From: Rhodospirillales bacterium
GTDB taxonomy: Bacteria; Pseudomonadota; Alphaproteobacteria; Rhodospirillales; Shumkoniaceae
Direction: 5' to 3'
Assembly: GCA_018432935.1 (NCBI GenBank)
Contig: JAHDSF010000045.1
Span: forward strand, 1-33,007
Length of the DNA: 33,007 bases
The stretch's first letter is position 1. The number at the start of each line of letters is the position of its first letter. The notes under the pieces are model-generated. The model did no database searches, was not told where the DNA came from, and was given only the letters and a program-made list of their open reading frames with translations. Below are positions 9,905 to 18,362 of the stretch, one piece after another. Made by a program: the position numbers and the translations under genes.

Positions 9905-11257
9905 ATGGCATCAGCCGCTGAGCAACTTGCTGCGAACCTCAACTGGGGTGCGCTGTCCAAGGCGACCGATCTCAAGAAGCGCATCTGGTTCACGCTGGGT
10001 GCGCTGATCGTCTATCGCCTTGGTACGTACATCCCGCTTCCGGGCATCGACCCGGCCGTGATGCGGGACATCTTCTCGCAGAACGCAGGCGGCATTCTCG
10101 GGATGTTCGACATGTTCGCCGGCGGCGCACTAAGCCGGATGACGGTGTTCGCGCTGAACATCATGCCGTACATCTCGGCCTCGATCATCATGCAGCTGAT
10201 GACGACGGTGTCGCCGTCGCTGGAGCAGCTGAAGAAAGAGGGCGAGACCGGGCGCAAGAAGATCAACCAGTACACCCGGTATCTCACGGTGCTGATTACG
10301 GCTCTGCAGGCTTATGGCATTGCTGCCGGCCTGGAAGGGATGAGCGCAGGCGGCGCCGCCGCCGTCCTGCCGGCCTATCAGGGCTTCTTCTTCCGCTTCA
10401 CCACCGTGGTGACGCTGACCGGCGGCACCATGTTCCTGATGTGGCTGGGCGAGCAGATCACGGCACGAGGGGTCGGAAACGGCATCTCGCTGATCATCTT
10501 CGCCGGCATCGTCGCCAACCTGCCGCAGGCGGTGGCGGGCACCCTCGAACTGGGCCGCACCGGCGCCCTGTCGGGCGCCCTGATCGCGCTTCTCCTGGTG
10601 ATGGCAGTCGCGGTCGTGTTCGTGATCGTGTTCATCGAGCGCGGCCAGCGCCGCATCATCGTGCAGTATCCGAAGCGCCAGGTCGGCAACCGCGTCATGG
10701 GGGGCGAGAGCTCTCACATGCCGTTGAAGATCAACACCTCGGGCGTGATCCCGCCGATCTTCGCCAGCTCGATCCTGCTCATGCCCATCACCGTGATCGG
10801 CTTCACGGCGCAGAGCGGGGGGCCGGATTGGCTGACCACGCTGGCGGCGTACCTGGGACGCGGGACGCCGCTGTACCTGATAATCTACGTCTCGGCGATC
10901 GTGTTCTTCGCCTTCTTCTACACTGCTGTCGTGTTCAACCCGACCGAGACGGCTGACAACCTGAAGCGCCACGGCGGCTTCGTTCCCGGCATCCGGCCAG
11001 GCAAGAACACGGCGGAGTATCTCGACTACGTGCTGACGCGCCTGACGGTGCTGGGGGCGGCGTATCTGGCGGCGGTGTGCCTGCTGCCCGAGATTCTGAT
11101 CTCGCAGTATTCGGTGCCTTTCTACTTCGGCGGCACCAGCCTGCTGATCGTGGTCACGGTCACGATGGACACGGTGGCGCAGGTGCAGTCGCATCTGCTG
11201 GCCCATCAATACGAGGGTCTCATCAAGAAGGCCAAGTTGCGGGGGAGGCGGGGATGA
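9905..11257 (+). CDS. secY: Protein translocase subunit SecY
   Basis: From the ATG at 9905 the protein has 450 residues with about ten hydrophobic membrane spans, the normal SecY architecture. The N-terminus is followed by KKRIWFTLGALIVYRLGTYIPLPGID (first span), then ISASIIMQLM (second), EKxGE-type loop KKEGETGRKKINQYTRY, and the cytosolic loop YPKRQVGNRVMGGESSHMPLKIN. SecY is the channel of the Sec translocon in the inner membrane. The frame extends upstream inside rplO but without SecY similarity. Its TGA overlaps the adk ATG (ATGA). Confidence 0.97.
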   Translation: MASAAEQLAANLNWGALSKATDLKKRIWFTLGALIVYRLGTYIPLPGIDPAVMRDIFSQNAGGILGMFDMFAGGALSRMTVFALNIMPYISASIIMQLMTTVSPSLEQLKKEGETGRKKINQYTRYLTVLITALQAYGIAAGLEGMSAGGAAAVLPAYQGFFFRFTTVVTLTGGTMFLMWLGEQITARGVGNGISLIIFAGIVANLPQAVAGTLELGRTGALSGALIALLLVMAVAVVFVIVFIERGQRRIIVQYPKRQVGNRVMGGESSHMPLKINTSGVIPPIFASSILLMPITVIGFTAQSGGPDWLTTLAAYLGRGTPLYLIIYVSAIVFFAFFYTAVVFNPTETADNLKRHGGFVPGIRPGKNTAEYLDYVLTRLTVLGAAYLAAVCLLPEILISQYSVPFYFGGTSLLIVVTVTMDTVAQVQSHLLAHQYEGLIKKAKLRGRRG

Positions 11258-11898
11258 ACTTGATTCTTCTCGGGGCGCCGGGGGCCGGCAAGGGTACCCA
11301 GGCGAAGCGGGTCGAGGACGCCTACGGAATCGTGCAGCTTTCGACCGGCGACATGCTCCGTGCCGAGGCCGCCTCGGGCAGCGCGATCGGTCGCGAGGCG
11401 AAGACGCTGATGGATGCGGGCCAGCTGGTGCCGGACGCCATGATCATCAGCATGATCGGCAGCCGTATCGACAAGCCGGATTGCCGCAACGGGTTCATCC
11501 TCGATGGTTTCCCGCGGACCGTCCCGCAGGCCGAGGCCCTGGATGCGATGTTGAAGGACAAGGGGCTGAAGATCGACCACGTGATCGAGATCAAGGTCGA
11601 TGACGACGCGATGGTGGAGCGCATCTGCGGCCGCTATTCCTGCGCCAAGTGCGGGGCCGGCTACCATGACACGTTCCAGAAGCCGAAGAAGGAAGGCGTC
11701 TGCGACGTCTGCGGCGGCACCGAGTTCAAGCGGCGCAGCGACGACAACGAAGCGACCGTCCGCTCCCGGCTGAAAGCCTACCACGAGAAGACGGGACCGA
11801 TCGTCGCCTACTATGCCGGGCAGGGGCGGTCGAAGGCGGTCGACGGCATGCAGTCGATCGACGATGTGACGAGGCAACTGAAGGGTATTTTGGGTTAG
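11254..11898 (+). CDS. adk: Adenylate kinase with four-cysteine (zinc-type) LID
   Basis: The ATG overlapping the secY stop gives 214 residues. The P-loop GAPGAGKGT is at 7-15, followed by STGDMLR and the NMP-binding region DGFPRT (84-89). The enzyme interconverts ATP + AMP and 2 ADP in the cytosol. The LID domain carries Cys130, Cys133, Cys150 and Cys153 (CX2C-X16-CX2C), the arrangement that binds structural zinc in Gram-positive and some alphaproteobacterial enzymes; the E. coli enzyme lacks these cysteines. Location after secY is standard for alphaproteobacteria. A promoter for rpsM lies just after the stop. Confidence 0.97.
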   Translation: MNLILLGAPGAGKGTQAKRVEDAYGIVQLSTGDMLRAEAASGSAIGREAKTLMDAGQLVPDAMIISMIGSRIDKPDCRNGFILDGFPRTVPQAEALDAMLKDKGLKIDHVIEIKVDDDAMVERICGRYSCAKCGAGYHDTFQKPKKEGVCDVCGGTEFKRRSDDNEATVRSRLKAYHEKTGPIVAYYAGQGRSKAVDGMQSIDDVTRQLKGILG

Positions 11899-11908
11899 GC
11901 CGAGCGGG

Positions 11909-11936
11909 TTGACTTGGGGGCGATACCGGTTATAAT
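11909..11936 (+). promoter_or_regulatory. Sigma-70-type promoter for rpsM-rpsK-rpoA-rplQ
   Basis: TTGACT (11909-11914) and a perfect TATAAT (11931-11936) are separated by 16 bases, in the 104-base gap between adk and rpsM. The expected transcript start is near 11943, leaving about 60 bases of leader. This is among the best -35/-10 pairs in the window and would give the alpha-operon genes a private transcript in addition to read-through from spc. Confidence 0.75.
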
Positions 11937-12002
11937 CGCGCCCCTCCAAGAATTCGCTCGTCCGGATTTTCATGAAATTCCAAAGCATAAGGAGATCCTG
12001 CT

Positions 12003-12380
12003 TTGGCGCGAATCGCAGGCGTGAACATTCCGACCCAAAAGCGGGTCGTGATTGCGCTAACCTATATCCACGGGATCGGCCGGACGAAGGCCCGGGAGAT
12101 CTGCCAGAAGGTCGGGATTCCTGACGACCGTCGCGTCAACGACCTGACCGACGACGAGACGGTCCGCATCCGCGAAGCCATCGACTCCGACTATACGGTC
12201 GAGGGCGATCTGCGGCGTGAGGTGGCCATCAACATCAAGCGGTTGATGGATCTGGGCTGCTATCGGGGGCTGCGCCACCGTCGCGGTCTGCCGGTGCACG
12301 GTCAGCGCACCCACACGAACGCCCGCACGCGCAAGGGACCGTCGAAGCCGATCGCTGGTAAAAAGAAGGCGACAAAGTAG
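12003..12380 (+). CDS. rpsM: 30S ribosomal protein S13 (TTG start)
   Basis: The protein of 125 residues starts [25 protein letters not shown], the S13 N-terminus, directly after a TTG codon at 12003; no ATG or GTG is available in frame at that point. The start is fixed by AAGGAG at 11989-11994, eight bases upstream. [25 protein letters not shown] is the family signature. S13 lies in the 30S head and contacts P-site tRNA and the 50S subunit. TTG is unusual for a highly expressed ribosomal gene and may limit its translation. Confidence 0.97.
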   Translation: MARIAGVNIPTQKRVVIALTYIHGIGRTKAREICQKVGIPDDRRVNDLTDDETVRIREAIDSDYTVEGDLRREVAINIKRLMDLGCYRGLRHRRGLPVHGQRTHTNARTRKGPSKPIAGKKKATK

Positions 12381-12397
12381 GGGACTGAGAGACGAAA

Positions 12398-12790
12398 ATG
12401 GCAAAGCCCGCAACCCAGCGCCCGCGTCGCCGCGAACGCAAGAACATCGCATCAGGCGTCGCCCACGTGAACGCCTCGTTCAACAACACCATGATCACGA
12501 TTACCGACGTCCAGGGGAACGCGATTTCCTGGTCGTCCTCCGGGACCATGGGCTTCAAGGGGTCTCGCAAGTCCACGCCCTATGCCGCTCAGATGGCGGC
12601 GGAGGATGCCGGGCGCAAGGCCATCGAGCACGGGGTCAAGACGCTCGAGATCGAAGTGAAGGGGCCCGGCTCGGGGCGCGAGTCGGCGTTGCGCGCTCTG
12701 CAGACGGTCGGCTTCACGATCACGGCGATCCGCGACGTCACGCCGATACCGCACAACGGCTGCCGTCCGCGCAAGCGCCGTCGGGTGTAG
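12398..12790 (+). CDS. rpsK: 30S ribosomal protein S11
   Basis: The product has 130 residues with [21 protein letters not shown] near the N-terminus and the S11 signature near the C-terminus, including [19 protein letters not shown] as the last residues. S11 forms part of the 30S platform near the mRNA exit site. It begins 17 bases after rpsM. A 108-base gap with two strong hairpins follows before rpoA, the largest gap between genes in the ribosomal array. Confidence 0.98.
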   Translation: MAKPATQRPRRRERKNIASGVAHVNASFNNTMITITDVQGNAISWSSSGTMGFKGSRKSTPYAAQMAAEDAGRKAIEHGVKTLEIEVKGPGSGRESALRALQTVGFTITAIRDVTPIPHNGCRPRKRRRV

Positions 12791-12808
12791 AGCGCGAGTA
12801 GAGCCTGG

Positions 12809-12865
12809 AGCACGCCGGCCATTCGGCCGGGGGGTGCTTTCCCGTGGCTTTCGAGAGAAAGCCAC
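12809..12865 (+). promoter_or_regulatory. Two adjacent stem-loops between rpsK and rpoA
   Basis: The first stem-loop has AGCAC (12809-12813) and CCGGCC (12815-12820) pairing with GGCCGG (12825-12830) and GTGCT (12834-12838) around an ATTC loop, followed by TTT only. The second is a perfect 8-bp stem, GTGGCTTT (12844-12851) with AAAGCCAC (12858-12865), around a 6-base loop. Neither has a long T tract, so partial termination, mRNA processing or a protein-binding site are all possible. Their position suggests separate control of rpoA relative to rpsM-rpsK. Confidence 0.6.
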
Positions 12866-12898
12866 CTCGGCACAATTGCCAAGCATGAGGTCACGCTC

Positions 12899-13915
12899 GT
12901 GATTCAAAAGAATTGGCAGGAATTGATTAAGCCGACGAAGCTCGATGTCGTGGCAGGCCCAGAGCCGTCGCGGACTGCACGAATCGTCGCTGAACCGCTG
13001 GAGCGGGGCTTCGGGGTGACGCTTGGCAACGCGCTGCGCCGCGTCCTGCTGTCGTCGCTCCAGGGCGCTGCCGTGACGGCGATTCAGATCGACGGCGTGC
13101 TGCACGAGTTCTCGTCGATCCCCGGCGTTCGCGAGGACGTCACCGACATCGTGCTGAACGTCAAGTCGATTGCGCTCCGCATGCACGGTGACGGCCCCAA
13201 GCGCATGCGGCTCCGCGCCACGGGCCCGTGCGAGGTCAAGGCCGGGATGATCGAGGCGGGTCATGACATCGAGGTCATGAACCCGGACTTGGTCGTCTGC
13301 ACCCTGGACCAGAACGTGAACTTCAACATGGAGTTCACGGTCAACGCGGGCAAAGGCTACGTGCCGGCGGCTATGAACCGGCCCGAGGACCCGCCGATCG
13401 GGCTGATTCCGGTCGACGCCATCTTCTCGCCCGTGACGCGCGTCGCCTACAAGGTCGACAACGCCCGCGTCGGTCAGGTGACGGACTACGACAAGCTGAC
13501 GCTCGACGTCACAACCGACGGCTCGGTCGCGCCCGAAGACGCGGTCGCGCTGGCGGCTCGCATTCTGCAGGACCAGCTGCAGCGGTTCATCAACTTCGAG
13601 GAGCCGCAGGCTGCGGCGCCCGAGGAACGGCGCGACGAGCTGCCGTTCAACAAGAACCTGCTGCGCAAGGTCGAGGAGCTGGAGCTGTCGGTCCGCTCCG
13701 CCAACTGCCTCAAGAACGACAACATCATCTACATCGGCGACCTGGTGCAGAAGTCCGAGGCCGAGATGCTGCGGACCCCGAACTTCGGCCGCAAGTCGCT
13801 GAACGAGATCAAGGAGGTGCTGGCGCAGATGGGCCTCCACCTCGGCATGGAGATCCCGAACTGGCCGCCCGAGAACATCGAGGATCTGGCCAAGAAACTG
13901 GAAGAGCCCTTTTAG
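12899..13915 (+). CDS. rpoA: DNA-directed RNA polymerase subunit alpha (GTG start)
   Basis: Starting with GTG at 12899, behind GAGG about 10 bases upstream, the protein has 338 residues. The N-terminal assembly domain (about 1-232) includes [14 protein letters not shown] (41-54), and the C-terminal domain (about 252-338) includes [14 protein letters not shown], whose Arg266 corresponds to E. coli Arg265, which binds UP-element DNA. The two domains are joined by an Ala/Glu/Pro-rich linker (235-250). Alpha dimerises to nucleate polymerase assembly and contacts activators. The gene lies between S11 and L17 as usual. Confidence 0.98.
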   Translation: MIQKNWQELIKPTKLDVVAGPEPSRTARIVAEPLERGFGVTLGNALRRVLLSSLQGAAVTAIQIDGVLHEFSSIPGVREDVTDIVLNVKSIALRMHGDGPKRMRLRATGPCEVKAGMIEAGHDIEVMNPDLVVCTLDQNVNFNMEFTVNAGKGYVPAAMNRPEDPPIGLIPVDAIFSPVTRVAYKVDNARVGQVTDYDKLTLDVTTDGSVAPEDAVALAARILQDQLQRFINFEEPQAAAPEERRDELPFNKNLLRKVEELELSVRSANCLKNDNIIYIGDLVQKSEAEMLRTPNFGRKSLNEIKEVLAQMGLHLGMEIPNWPPENIEDLAKKLEEPF

Positions 13916-13967
13916 GACGTGACCGGCCGCGAGGTGCGCGCCCGGAGAAGAGCAAGGAGAGGATGCG

Positions 13968-14405
13968 ATGCGCCACCGCTTTAGTGGACGCAGGCTGAAC
14001 CGGTCGAGCAGCCATCGTTCGGCGATGTTCTCGAATATGGCGGTGTCCCTGCTGACCCACGAACAGATCAAGACGACCGTGTTCAAGGCCAAGGAGCTCA
14101 AGCGCGTGGTCGACCGCATGATCACCCTTGGCAAGCGCGGCGACCTGCACGCGCGCCGGCAGGCGATGTCGTACCTGCAGGACGACGCGGCCGTGAAGAA
14201 GCTGTTCGACGCCCTGGCGGCCCGTTACAAGGAGCGGCCGGGCGGCTACACCAGGGTCCTTCAGTCGGGCAACCGCTACGGCGATTGCGCCCCGATGGCC
14301 ATCATCGAACTGGTCGACCGCGATCCCGCGATGAAGGGCGCTGCCGACAAGGAGCGGGTCAAAGCTCAGGCGGAGGCGGCCGAGAGCGCGGAGAGCGCTG
14401 CCTGA
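13968..14405 (+). CDS. rplQ: 50S ribosomal protein L17
   Basis: The 145-residue protein begins [20 protein letters not shown], the conserved L17 N-terminus, and has [20 protein letters not shown] and [21 protein letters not shown]17 lies near the tunnel exit of the 50S subunit. The last 25 or so residues are a short Ala/Glu-rich tail ([10 protein letters not shown] end). A strong AAGGAGAGG lies before the ATG. It is the last gene of the ribosomal array, and a terminator hairpin follows 30 bases after the stop. Confidence 0.98.
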   Translation: MRHRFSGRRLNRSSSHRSAMFSNMAVSLLTHEQIKTTVFKAKELKRVVDRMITLGKRGDLHARRQAMSYLQDDAAVKKLFDALAARYKERPGGYTRVLQSGNRYGDCAPMAIIELVDRDPAMKGAADKERVKAQAEAAESAESAA

Positions 14406-14434
14406 GGTTATGGTAGACCGTTGGGATGCGACGG

Positions 14435-14462
14435 AAGGCGGCCCGCAAGGGCTGCCTTTCGC
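14435..14462 (+). terminator. Rho-independent terminator after rplQ
   Basis: AAGGCGGCCC (14435-14444) pairs with GGGCTGCCTT (14449-14458) over ten base pairs with one G-U, around a GCAA tetraloop, followed by TTTCGCGTTT. It lies 30 bases after rplQ and before the next, unrelated gene, the expected end of the ribosomal array. Confidence 0.8.
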
Positions 14463-14510
14463 GTTTCGGGGTGCTAGGATCGCCGCACAAGGCGGACGGG
14501 GTTTGCGCGC

Positions 14511-15932
14511 ATGTCTGGACGTCGTTTCGGCAGCTTGATCGTGGCTCTGGTGTTGGCGGTCGCAACGGGCGTGCCTGCTGCTGCCCAGACCAAGGTGGTG
14601 CCGCAGACCCGCGAGCAGGTCGAAGCCTCCTACGCGCCCCTCGTCAAGAAGACGGCGCCAGCCGTGGTCAACATCTACACCAAGCGGGTGGTCCGGACTC
14701 GGCAGTTCGGGACGCTGTTCGATGACCCCTTCTTCCGGCAGTTTTTCGGCGACAGTTTCCCGTTCCAGATGCCGCAGCAGCGCGAGCGCATCCAGAACAG
14801 TCTGGGCTCAGGGGTGATCGTCCGTCCCGACGGCACGGTGGTGACCAACCATCACGTCATCGAAGGTGCCGACGAGATCACCGTGGTGCTCAACGACCGC
14901 CGTGAGTTTCCCGCCGGCGTGGTGGTCGACGACCCCAAGACGGACTTGGCCATCCTGCGCGTGAAGGCAGACGGCGAGCCGCTGCCGTTCCTCGAACTGC
15001 GCGATTCCGACGAGGTGGAGGTGGGCGACCTGGTGCTGGCGATCGGCGATCCGTTCGGGGTCGGTCAGACGGTGACCAGCGGCATCGTCTCGGCGCTGGC
15101 GCGCACCCGGATCGGCATCTCGGACATGAGTTTCTTCATCCAGACCGATGCCGCCATCAATCCCGGCAACTCGGGCGGCGCTCTGGTGACGATGGACGGC
15201 CGCCTGGCCGGCATCAACACCGCCATCTTCTCGAAGAGCGGCGGCTCGCACGGCATCGGCTTTGCCATCCCCTCCAACATGGTGCGGGCGGTGCTGGCGG
15301 GTGCGCGGGGCGATGGCAGCCTGGTGCGGCCGTGGCTGGGCGCCTGGGGGCAGCCGGTAACCGGCGAGGTCGCGGCCACCTTGGGGCTGCGGCGGCCGGT
15401 CGGCGTCATCGTCACCGAAGTCTATCCGGGCAGCGCGGCGGACAAGGCCGGGCTGGAGGTCGGAGACGTAGTGGTCAAGGTCGGCGGGCACGAGGTCGAC
15501 GATCCGGGAGCGTTGAAGTTCCGCGTCGCCACACTTCCGGTCGGCGAGACCGCCACGTTCGAGGTCATCCGCAAGGGAGAGCCCATTTCGCTGCGGGTCC
15601 GGATGGCGCCGCCCCCCGAAACGCCCCCCCGCGATACCCGGGTGCTCGATGGTCCGCACCCCGCGGCCGGCGCGGAGGTTGCCAACATGTCTCCGGCCCT
15701 GGCCGAGGACCTGGGGCTGGAGCGGGTGGTGCCGGGCGTCGCCGTTCTGCGCGTGCGCCAAGGGTCTCCGGCCGCCCGCTATGGTTTCGAGCCGGGCGAC
15801 ATGATCCGCGAGATCAACGGCCGCAAAATCCAGAACGTTCAGCAGCTGGCGGCCAGCCTGAGCGGCAGGGCGGCGGCGTGGAAGATCGTGGTCCAGCGGG
15901 GCAATCGGATGCTCAGCCTGACGGTGAACTAG
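14511..15932 (+). CDS. Periplasmic serine endoprotease, DegP/DegQ family
   Basis: This 473-residue HtrA-type protease has a signal peptide ending VPAAA at residue 25, so it is exported to the periplasm. The catalytic triad is His115 (in TNHHVI), Asp145 (in KTDLAILRV) and Ser221 (in NPGNSGGAL). Two PDZ domains follow (about 272-365 and 385-470). It would degrade or refold misfolded envelope proteins. The LoopA segment after residue 65 is rich in Phe (DDPFFRQFFGDSFPF), as in many alphaproteobacterial Do proteases. The ATG sits 52 bases after the rplQ terminator with a poor ribosome-binding site. Its TAG is immediately followed by the rarA start codon. I cannot separate DegP from DegQ by sequence alone. 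Confidence 0.93.
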   Translation: MSGRRFGSLIVALVLAVATGVPAAAQTKVVPQTREQVEASYAPLVKKTAPAVVNIYTKRVVRTRQFGTLFDDPFFRQFFGDSFPFQMPQQRERIQNSLGSGVIVRPDGTVVTNHHVIEGADEITVVLNDRREFPAGVVVDDPKTDLAILRVKADGEPLPFLELRDSDEVEVGDLVLAIGDPFGVGQTVTSGIVSALARTRIGISDMSFFIQTDAAINPGNSGGALVTMDGRLAGINTAIFSKSGGSHGIGFAIPSNMVRAVLAGARGDGSLVRPWLGAWGQPVTGEVAATLGLRRPVGVIVTEVYPGSAADKAGLEVGDVVVKVGGHEVDDPGALKFRVATLPVGETATFEVIRKGEPISLRVRMAPPPETPPRDTRVLDGPHPAAGAEVANMSPALAEDLGLERVVPGVAVLRVRQGSPAARYGFEPGDMIREINGRKIQNVQQLAASLSGRAAAWKIVVQRGNRMLSLTVN

Positions 15933-17222
15933 GTGGCGGGGTTGTTCGACCAGAGCGCTCCTCATCCTCTCGCCGACCGGCTGCGGCCGCGCATCCTGGA
16001 TGAGGTGGTCGGGCAGAACCATCTGCTGGGCCCCGATGCTCCGGTCGGCCGCATGGTCGCCTCCGGCAAGCTGGCGTCGATCGTGCTGTGGGGACCCCCC
16101 GGCACCGGCAAGACGACCATCGCCAGGCTGCTCGCCGAAACCACCGAGTTGCACTTCGAACCGCTGTCCGCCGTGTTCTCCGGGGTGGCGGATTTGCGCC
16201 GGGTGTTCGAGGCGGCGCGCCAGCGTCGCCAGCTCGGGCGCGGAACGCTGCTGTTCGTCGACGAGATCCACCGTTTCAACCGCTCGCAACAGGACGGCTT
16301 CCTGCCGTACGTCGAGGACGGCACCGTGGTCCTGGTCGGGGCGACCACCGAGAACCCGTCGTTCGAGCTCAACGCCGCGCTTCTGTCGCGCTGCCAGGTG
16401 CTGGTCCTCAACCGTCTCGACGATGCGGCGCTGGAGGAGTTGCTGGCGCGTGCCGAGGCGGAGGAGGACCGGCCTTTGCCGCTGACCGACGAGGCTCGGG
16501 CCAGCCTGCGGGCGATGGCCGACGGCGACGGCCGCTATCTGCTCAATATGGTTGAAGCCCTGCTGCAGCAGCCGCCGGCGCAGGCGCTTGATACCGCCGC
16601 CCTGGCGTCCGTCGTGCAGAAGCGGGTGCCGCTCTACGACAAGGGGCAGGACGGCCATTACAACCTGATCAGCGCCCTGCACAAGAGCCTGCGGGGCTCA
16701 GACACCGACGCCGCGCTGTACTGGTTCGCCCGCATGCTGGAGGGAGGCGAGGACCCGCGCTACATCGCCCGCCGCCTGACCCGTTTCGCGGTCGAGGACA
16801 TCGGGCTGGCCGACCCCAACGCCCTGGTGCAGGCGCTGGCCGCCTGGGATGCCTACGAGCGGCTGGGCTCGCCCGAGGGAGAGTTGGCGCTGGTGCAGTG
16901 CGTGGTCTATCTCGGCACCGCCCCCAAATCGAACGCCGCCTACAAGGCGCACGGCGCAGCCCGCCGTGCGGCCCAGCAGACGGGCTCGCTGATGCCGCCG
17001 ATGCACATTCTCAACGCGCCCACCAAGCTGATGAAGGGGCTCGGTTACGGCGAGGGCTACGTCTACGACCACGATACCGAGGAAGGGTTCTCGGGCCAGG
17101 ACTATTTCCCCGAGGGGATGCGGCGGCAGCGTTTCTTCAAGCCCGGGGAACGGGGGTTCGAGCGCGAGATCGCCAAACGCCTGGAATACTGGGATAAGCT
17201 GCGCAAGCCGCGCCAGGAATAA
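15933..17222 (+). CDS. rarA: Replication-associated recombination protein A (AAA+ ATPase)
   Basis: The GTG at 15933 directly abuts the stop of the protease gene and gives 429 residues. The AAA+ module has Walker A GPPGTGKTT (54-62), Walker B LLFVDEIHRF (Asp110, Glu111) and sensor 1 GATTENPSFE (136-145), all typical of RarA/MgsA. The C-terminal half has VEDIGLADPNAL and APKSNAAY, the tetramerisation region shared with yeast Mgs1 and human WRNIP1. These proteins act at stalled replication forks. GGTGGCGGGG at the junction means its translation probably depends on coupling. The protease-rarA-rluC order recurs in alphaproteobacteria, from memory. Confidence 0.95.
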   Translation: MAGLFDQSAPHPLADRLRPRILDEVVGQNHLLGPDAPVGRMVASGKLASIVLWGPPGTGKTTIARLLAETTELHFEPLSAVFSGVADLRRVFEAARQRRQLGRGTLLFVDEIHRFNRSQQDGFLPYVEDGTVVLVGATTENPSFELNAALLSRCQVLVLNRLDDAALEELLARAEAEEDRPLPLTDEARASLRAMADGDGRYLLNMVEALLQQPPAQALDTAALASVVQKRVPLYDKGQDGHYNLISALHKSLRGSDTDAALYWFARMLEGGEDPRYIARRLTRFAVEDIGLADPNALVQALAAWDAYERLGSPEGELALVQCVVYLGTAPKSNAAYKAHGAARRAAQQTGSLMPPMHILNAPTKLMKGLGYGEGYVYDHDTEEGFSGQDYFPEGMRRQRFFKPGERGFEREIAKRLEYWDKLRKPRQE

Positions 17223-17248
17223 CGGGCCAGGAAAGCGAGAGCGACGAG

Positions 17249-18289
17249 ATGCCGCCCGAAAATCCGCAGGATCCGGCCCCCACCGGGGTTCAGACCATCG
17301 CAGTCGATCGCGACGAGAACGGAATGCGCCTGGACCGCTGGTTCCGCAAGCGCTTTCCGGGCCTCGGCCACGGCCGGCTCGAGAAGCTGCTCCGCACCGG
17401 CCAGGTGCGGCTTGACGGCGGTCGGGTCAAGGCAAGCGCGCGGGTGGCAACGGGGCAGATCGTGCGGGTGCCGCCGCTGGGCGGCGACCCCGCCGCAGGA
17501 GCGCCGCCGCGGGTGGCGCCGCAGCCGAAGCCGGTGTCCGACCGCGATGCAGAGGAGTTGCGCGCCCGCGTGCTCTATCGCGACGACGAGGTGCTGGCGA
17601 TCGACAAGCCGGCGGGGCTGGCGGTGCAGGGGGGCAGCGGCACCGCTCGCCACCTCGACGGCATGCTCGACGCGCTGACGTTCGGCGCCGCCGAGCGGCC
17701 GCGCCTCGTCCACCGCCTCGACAAGGATACGTCGGGCGTGCTTCTGCTGGCCCGTTCCGCGGACAGCGCACGCCACCTGACCGCCCTGTTCCGCTCGCGC
17801 GACACTCTCAAGGTCTATTGGGCGATCGTGGTCGGGGTGCCGAAGATCGCGGCCGGCCGCATCGCAATGGCGGTGGCCAAGCTGCCGGGGCCGGCGGGCG
17901 AACGCATGGTGGCCGACGACGACGAGGGCAAGCGCGCGGTCACCGACTACATGGTTCTCGACAAGGCGCTGAAGAAGGCAGCGTGGCTGGCGATGGCGCC
18001 GCGCACCGGGCGCACCCACCAGCTTCGGGTCCATTGCGCCTCGGCGCTCGGTACGCCGATCCTCGGCGACGGCAAGTACGGGGGGGCCGAGGCGTTCCTC
18101 GGCGGCGGCTCGTTCGCGCGCCAGATCCATCTCCACGCGCGAGCCTTACGAGTGCCGCGGCCCGCGGGTCGACCGCTCGAGGTGACGGCCCCGGCACCGC
18201 CGCACTTCCGCACGGCGATGGCATTCCTGGGTTTCGAGGAGTCGGTGGCGGGCGAGCCTTTCACGGCCTTTCTTGCCCTCGACGGCTGA
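17249..18289 (+). CDS. rluC: 23S rRNA pseudouridine synthase, RluA/RluC family
   Basis: The 346-residue protein combines an N-terminal S4 RNA-binding domain (about 26-75, with GMRLDRWFRKRFPGL) and an RluA-type catalytic domain carrying HRLDKDTSG (155-163), where Asp158 is the catalytic aspartate. GRTHQLRVHCA further on is the second family signature. It isomerises specific uridines in 23S rRNA (955, 2504 and 2580 for E. coli RluC); the exact sites here are inferred. A proline/alanine-rich linker of about 25 residues separates the domains. GAAAGCGAGAG lies before the ATG, and a convergent terminator follows the stop. Confidence 0.9.
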   Translation: MPPENPQDPAPTGVQTIAVDRDENGMRLDRWFRKRFPGLGHGRLEKLLRTGQVRLDGGRVKASARVATGQIVRVPPLGGDPAAGAPPRVAPQPKPVSDRDAEELRARVLYRDDEVLAIDKPAGLAVQGGSGTARHLDGMLDALTFGAAERPRLVHRLDKDTSGVLLLARSADSARHLTALFRSRDTLKVYWAIVVGVPKIAAGRIAMAVAKLPGPAGERMVADDDEGKRAVTDYMVLDKALKKAAWLAMAPRTGRTHQLRVHCASALGTPILGDGKYGGAEAFLGGGSFARQIHLHARALRVPRPAGRPLEVTAPAPPHFRTAMAFLGFEESVAGEPFTAFLALDG

Positions 18290-18317
18290 CTGCCGAGCCG
18301 CCAGATGGACGAAAAAG

Positions 18318-18342
18318 AAGCGGCGCCGTTTTGGCGCCGCTT
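18318..18342 (-). terminator. Bidirectional terminator between rluC and the OmpA-like gene
   Basis: A perfect 10-bp stem, AAGCGGCGCC (18318-18327) with GGCGCCGCTT (18333-18342), surrounds a GTTTT loop. On the - strand it is followed by CTTTTTC, a good U-tract for the lipoprotein gene. On the + strand the tail is weaker (CAGTCCGTT). It lies between two convergent genes. Confidence 0.8.
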
Positions 18343-18362
18343 CAGTCCGTTACGAAAGGAGG

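Noticed and set aside
12452-14134. A 560-residue open frame on the - strand opposite rpsK, rpoA and rplQ
   Set aside because: Same GC-shadow effect. The sense proteins are intact and conserved.
14808-16682. A 624-residue open frame on the - strand opposite the DegP-like and rarA genes
   Set aside because: It is His/Arg/Gln-rich shadow sequence with no motif, and both sense genes carry complete catalytic motifs.
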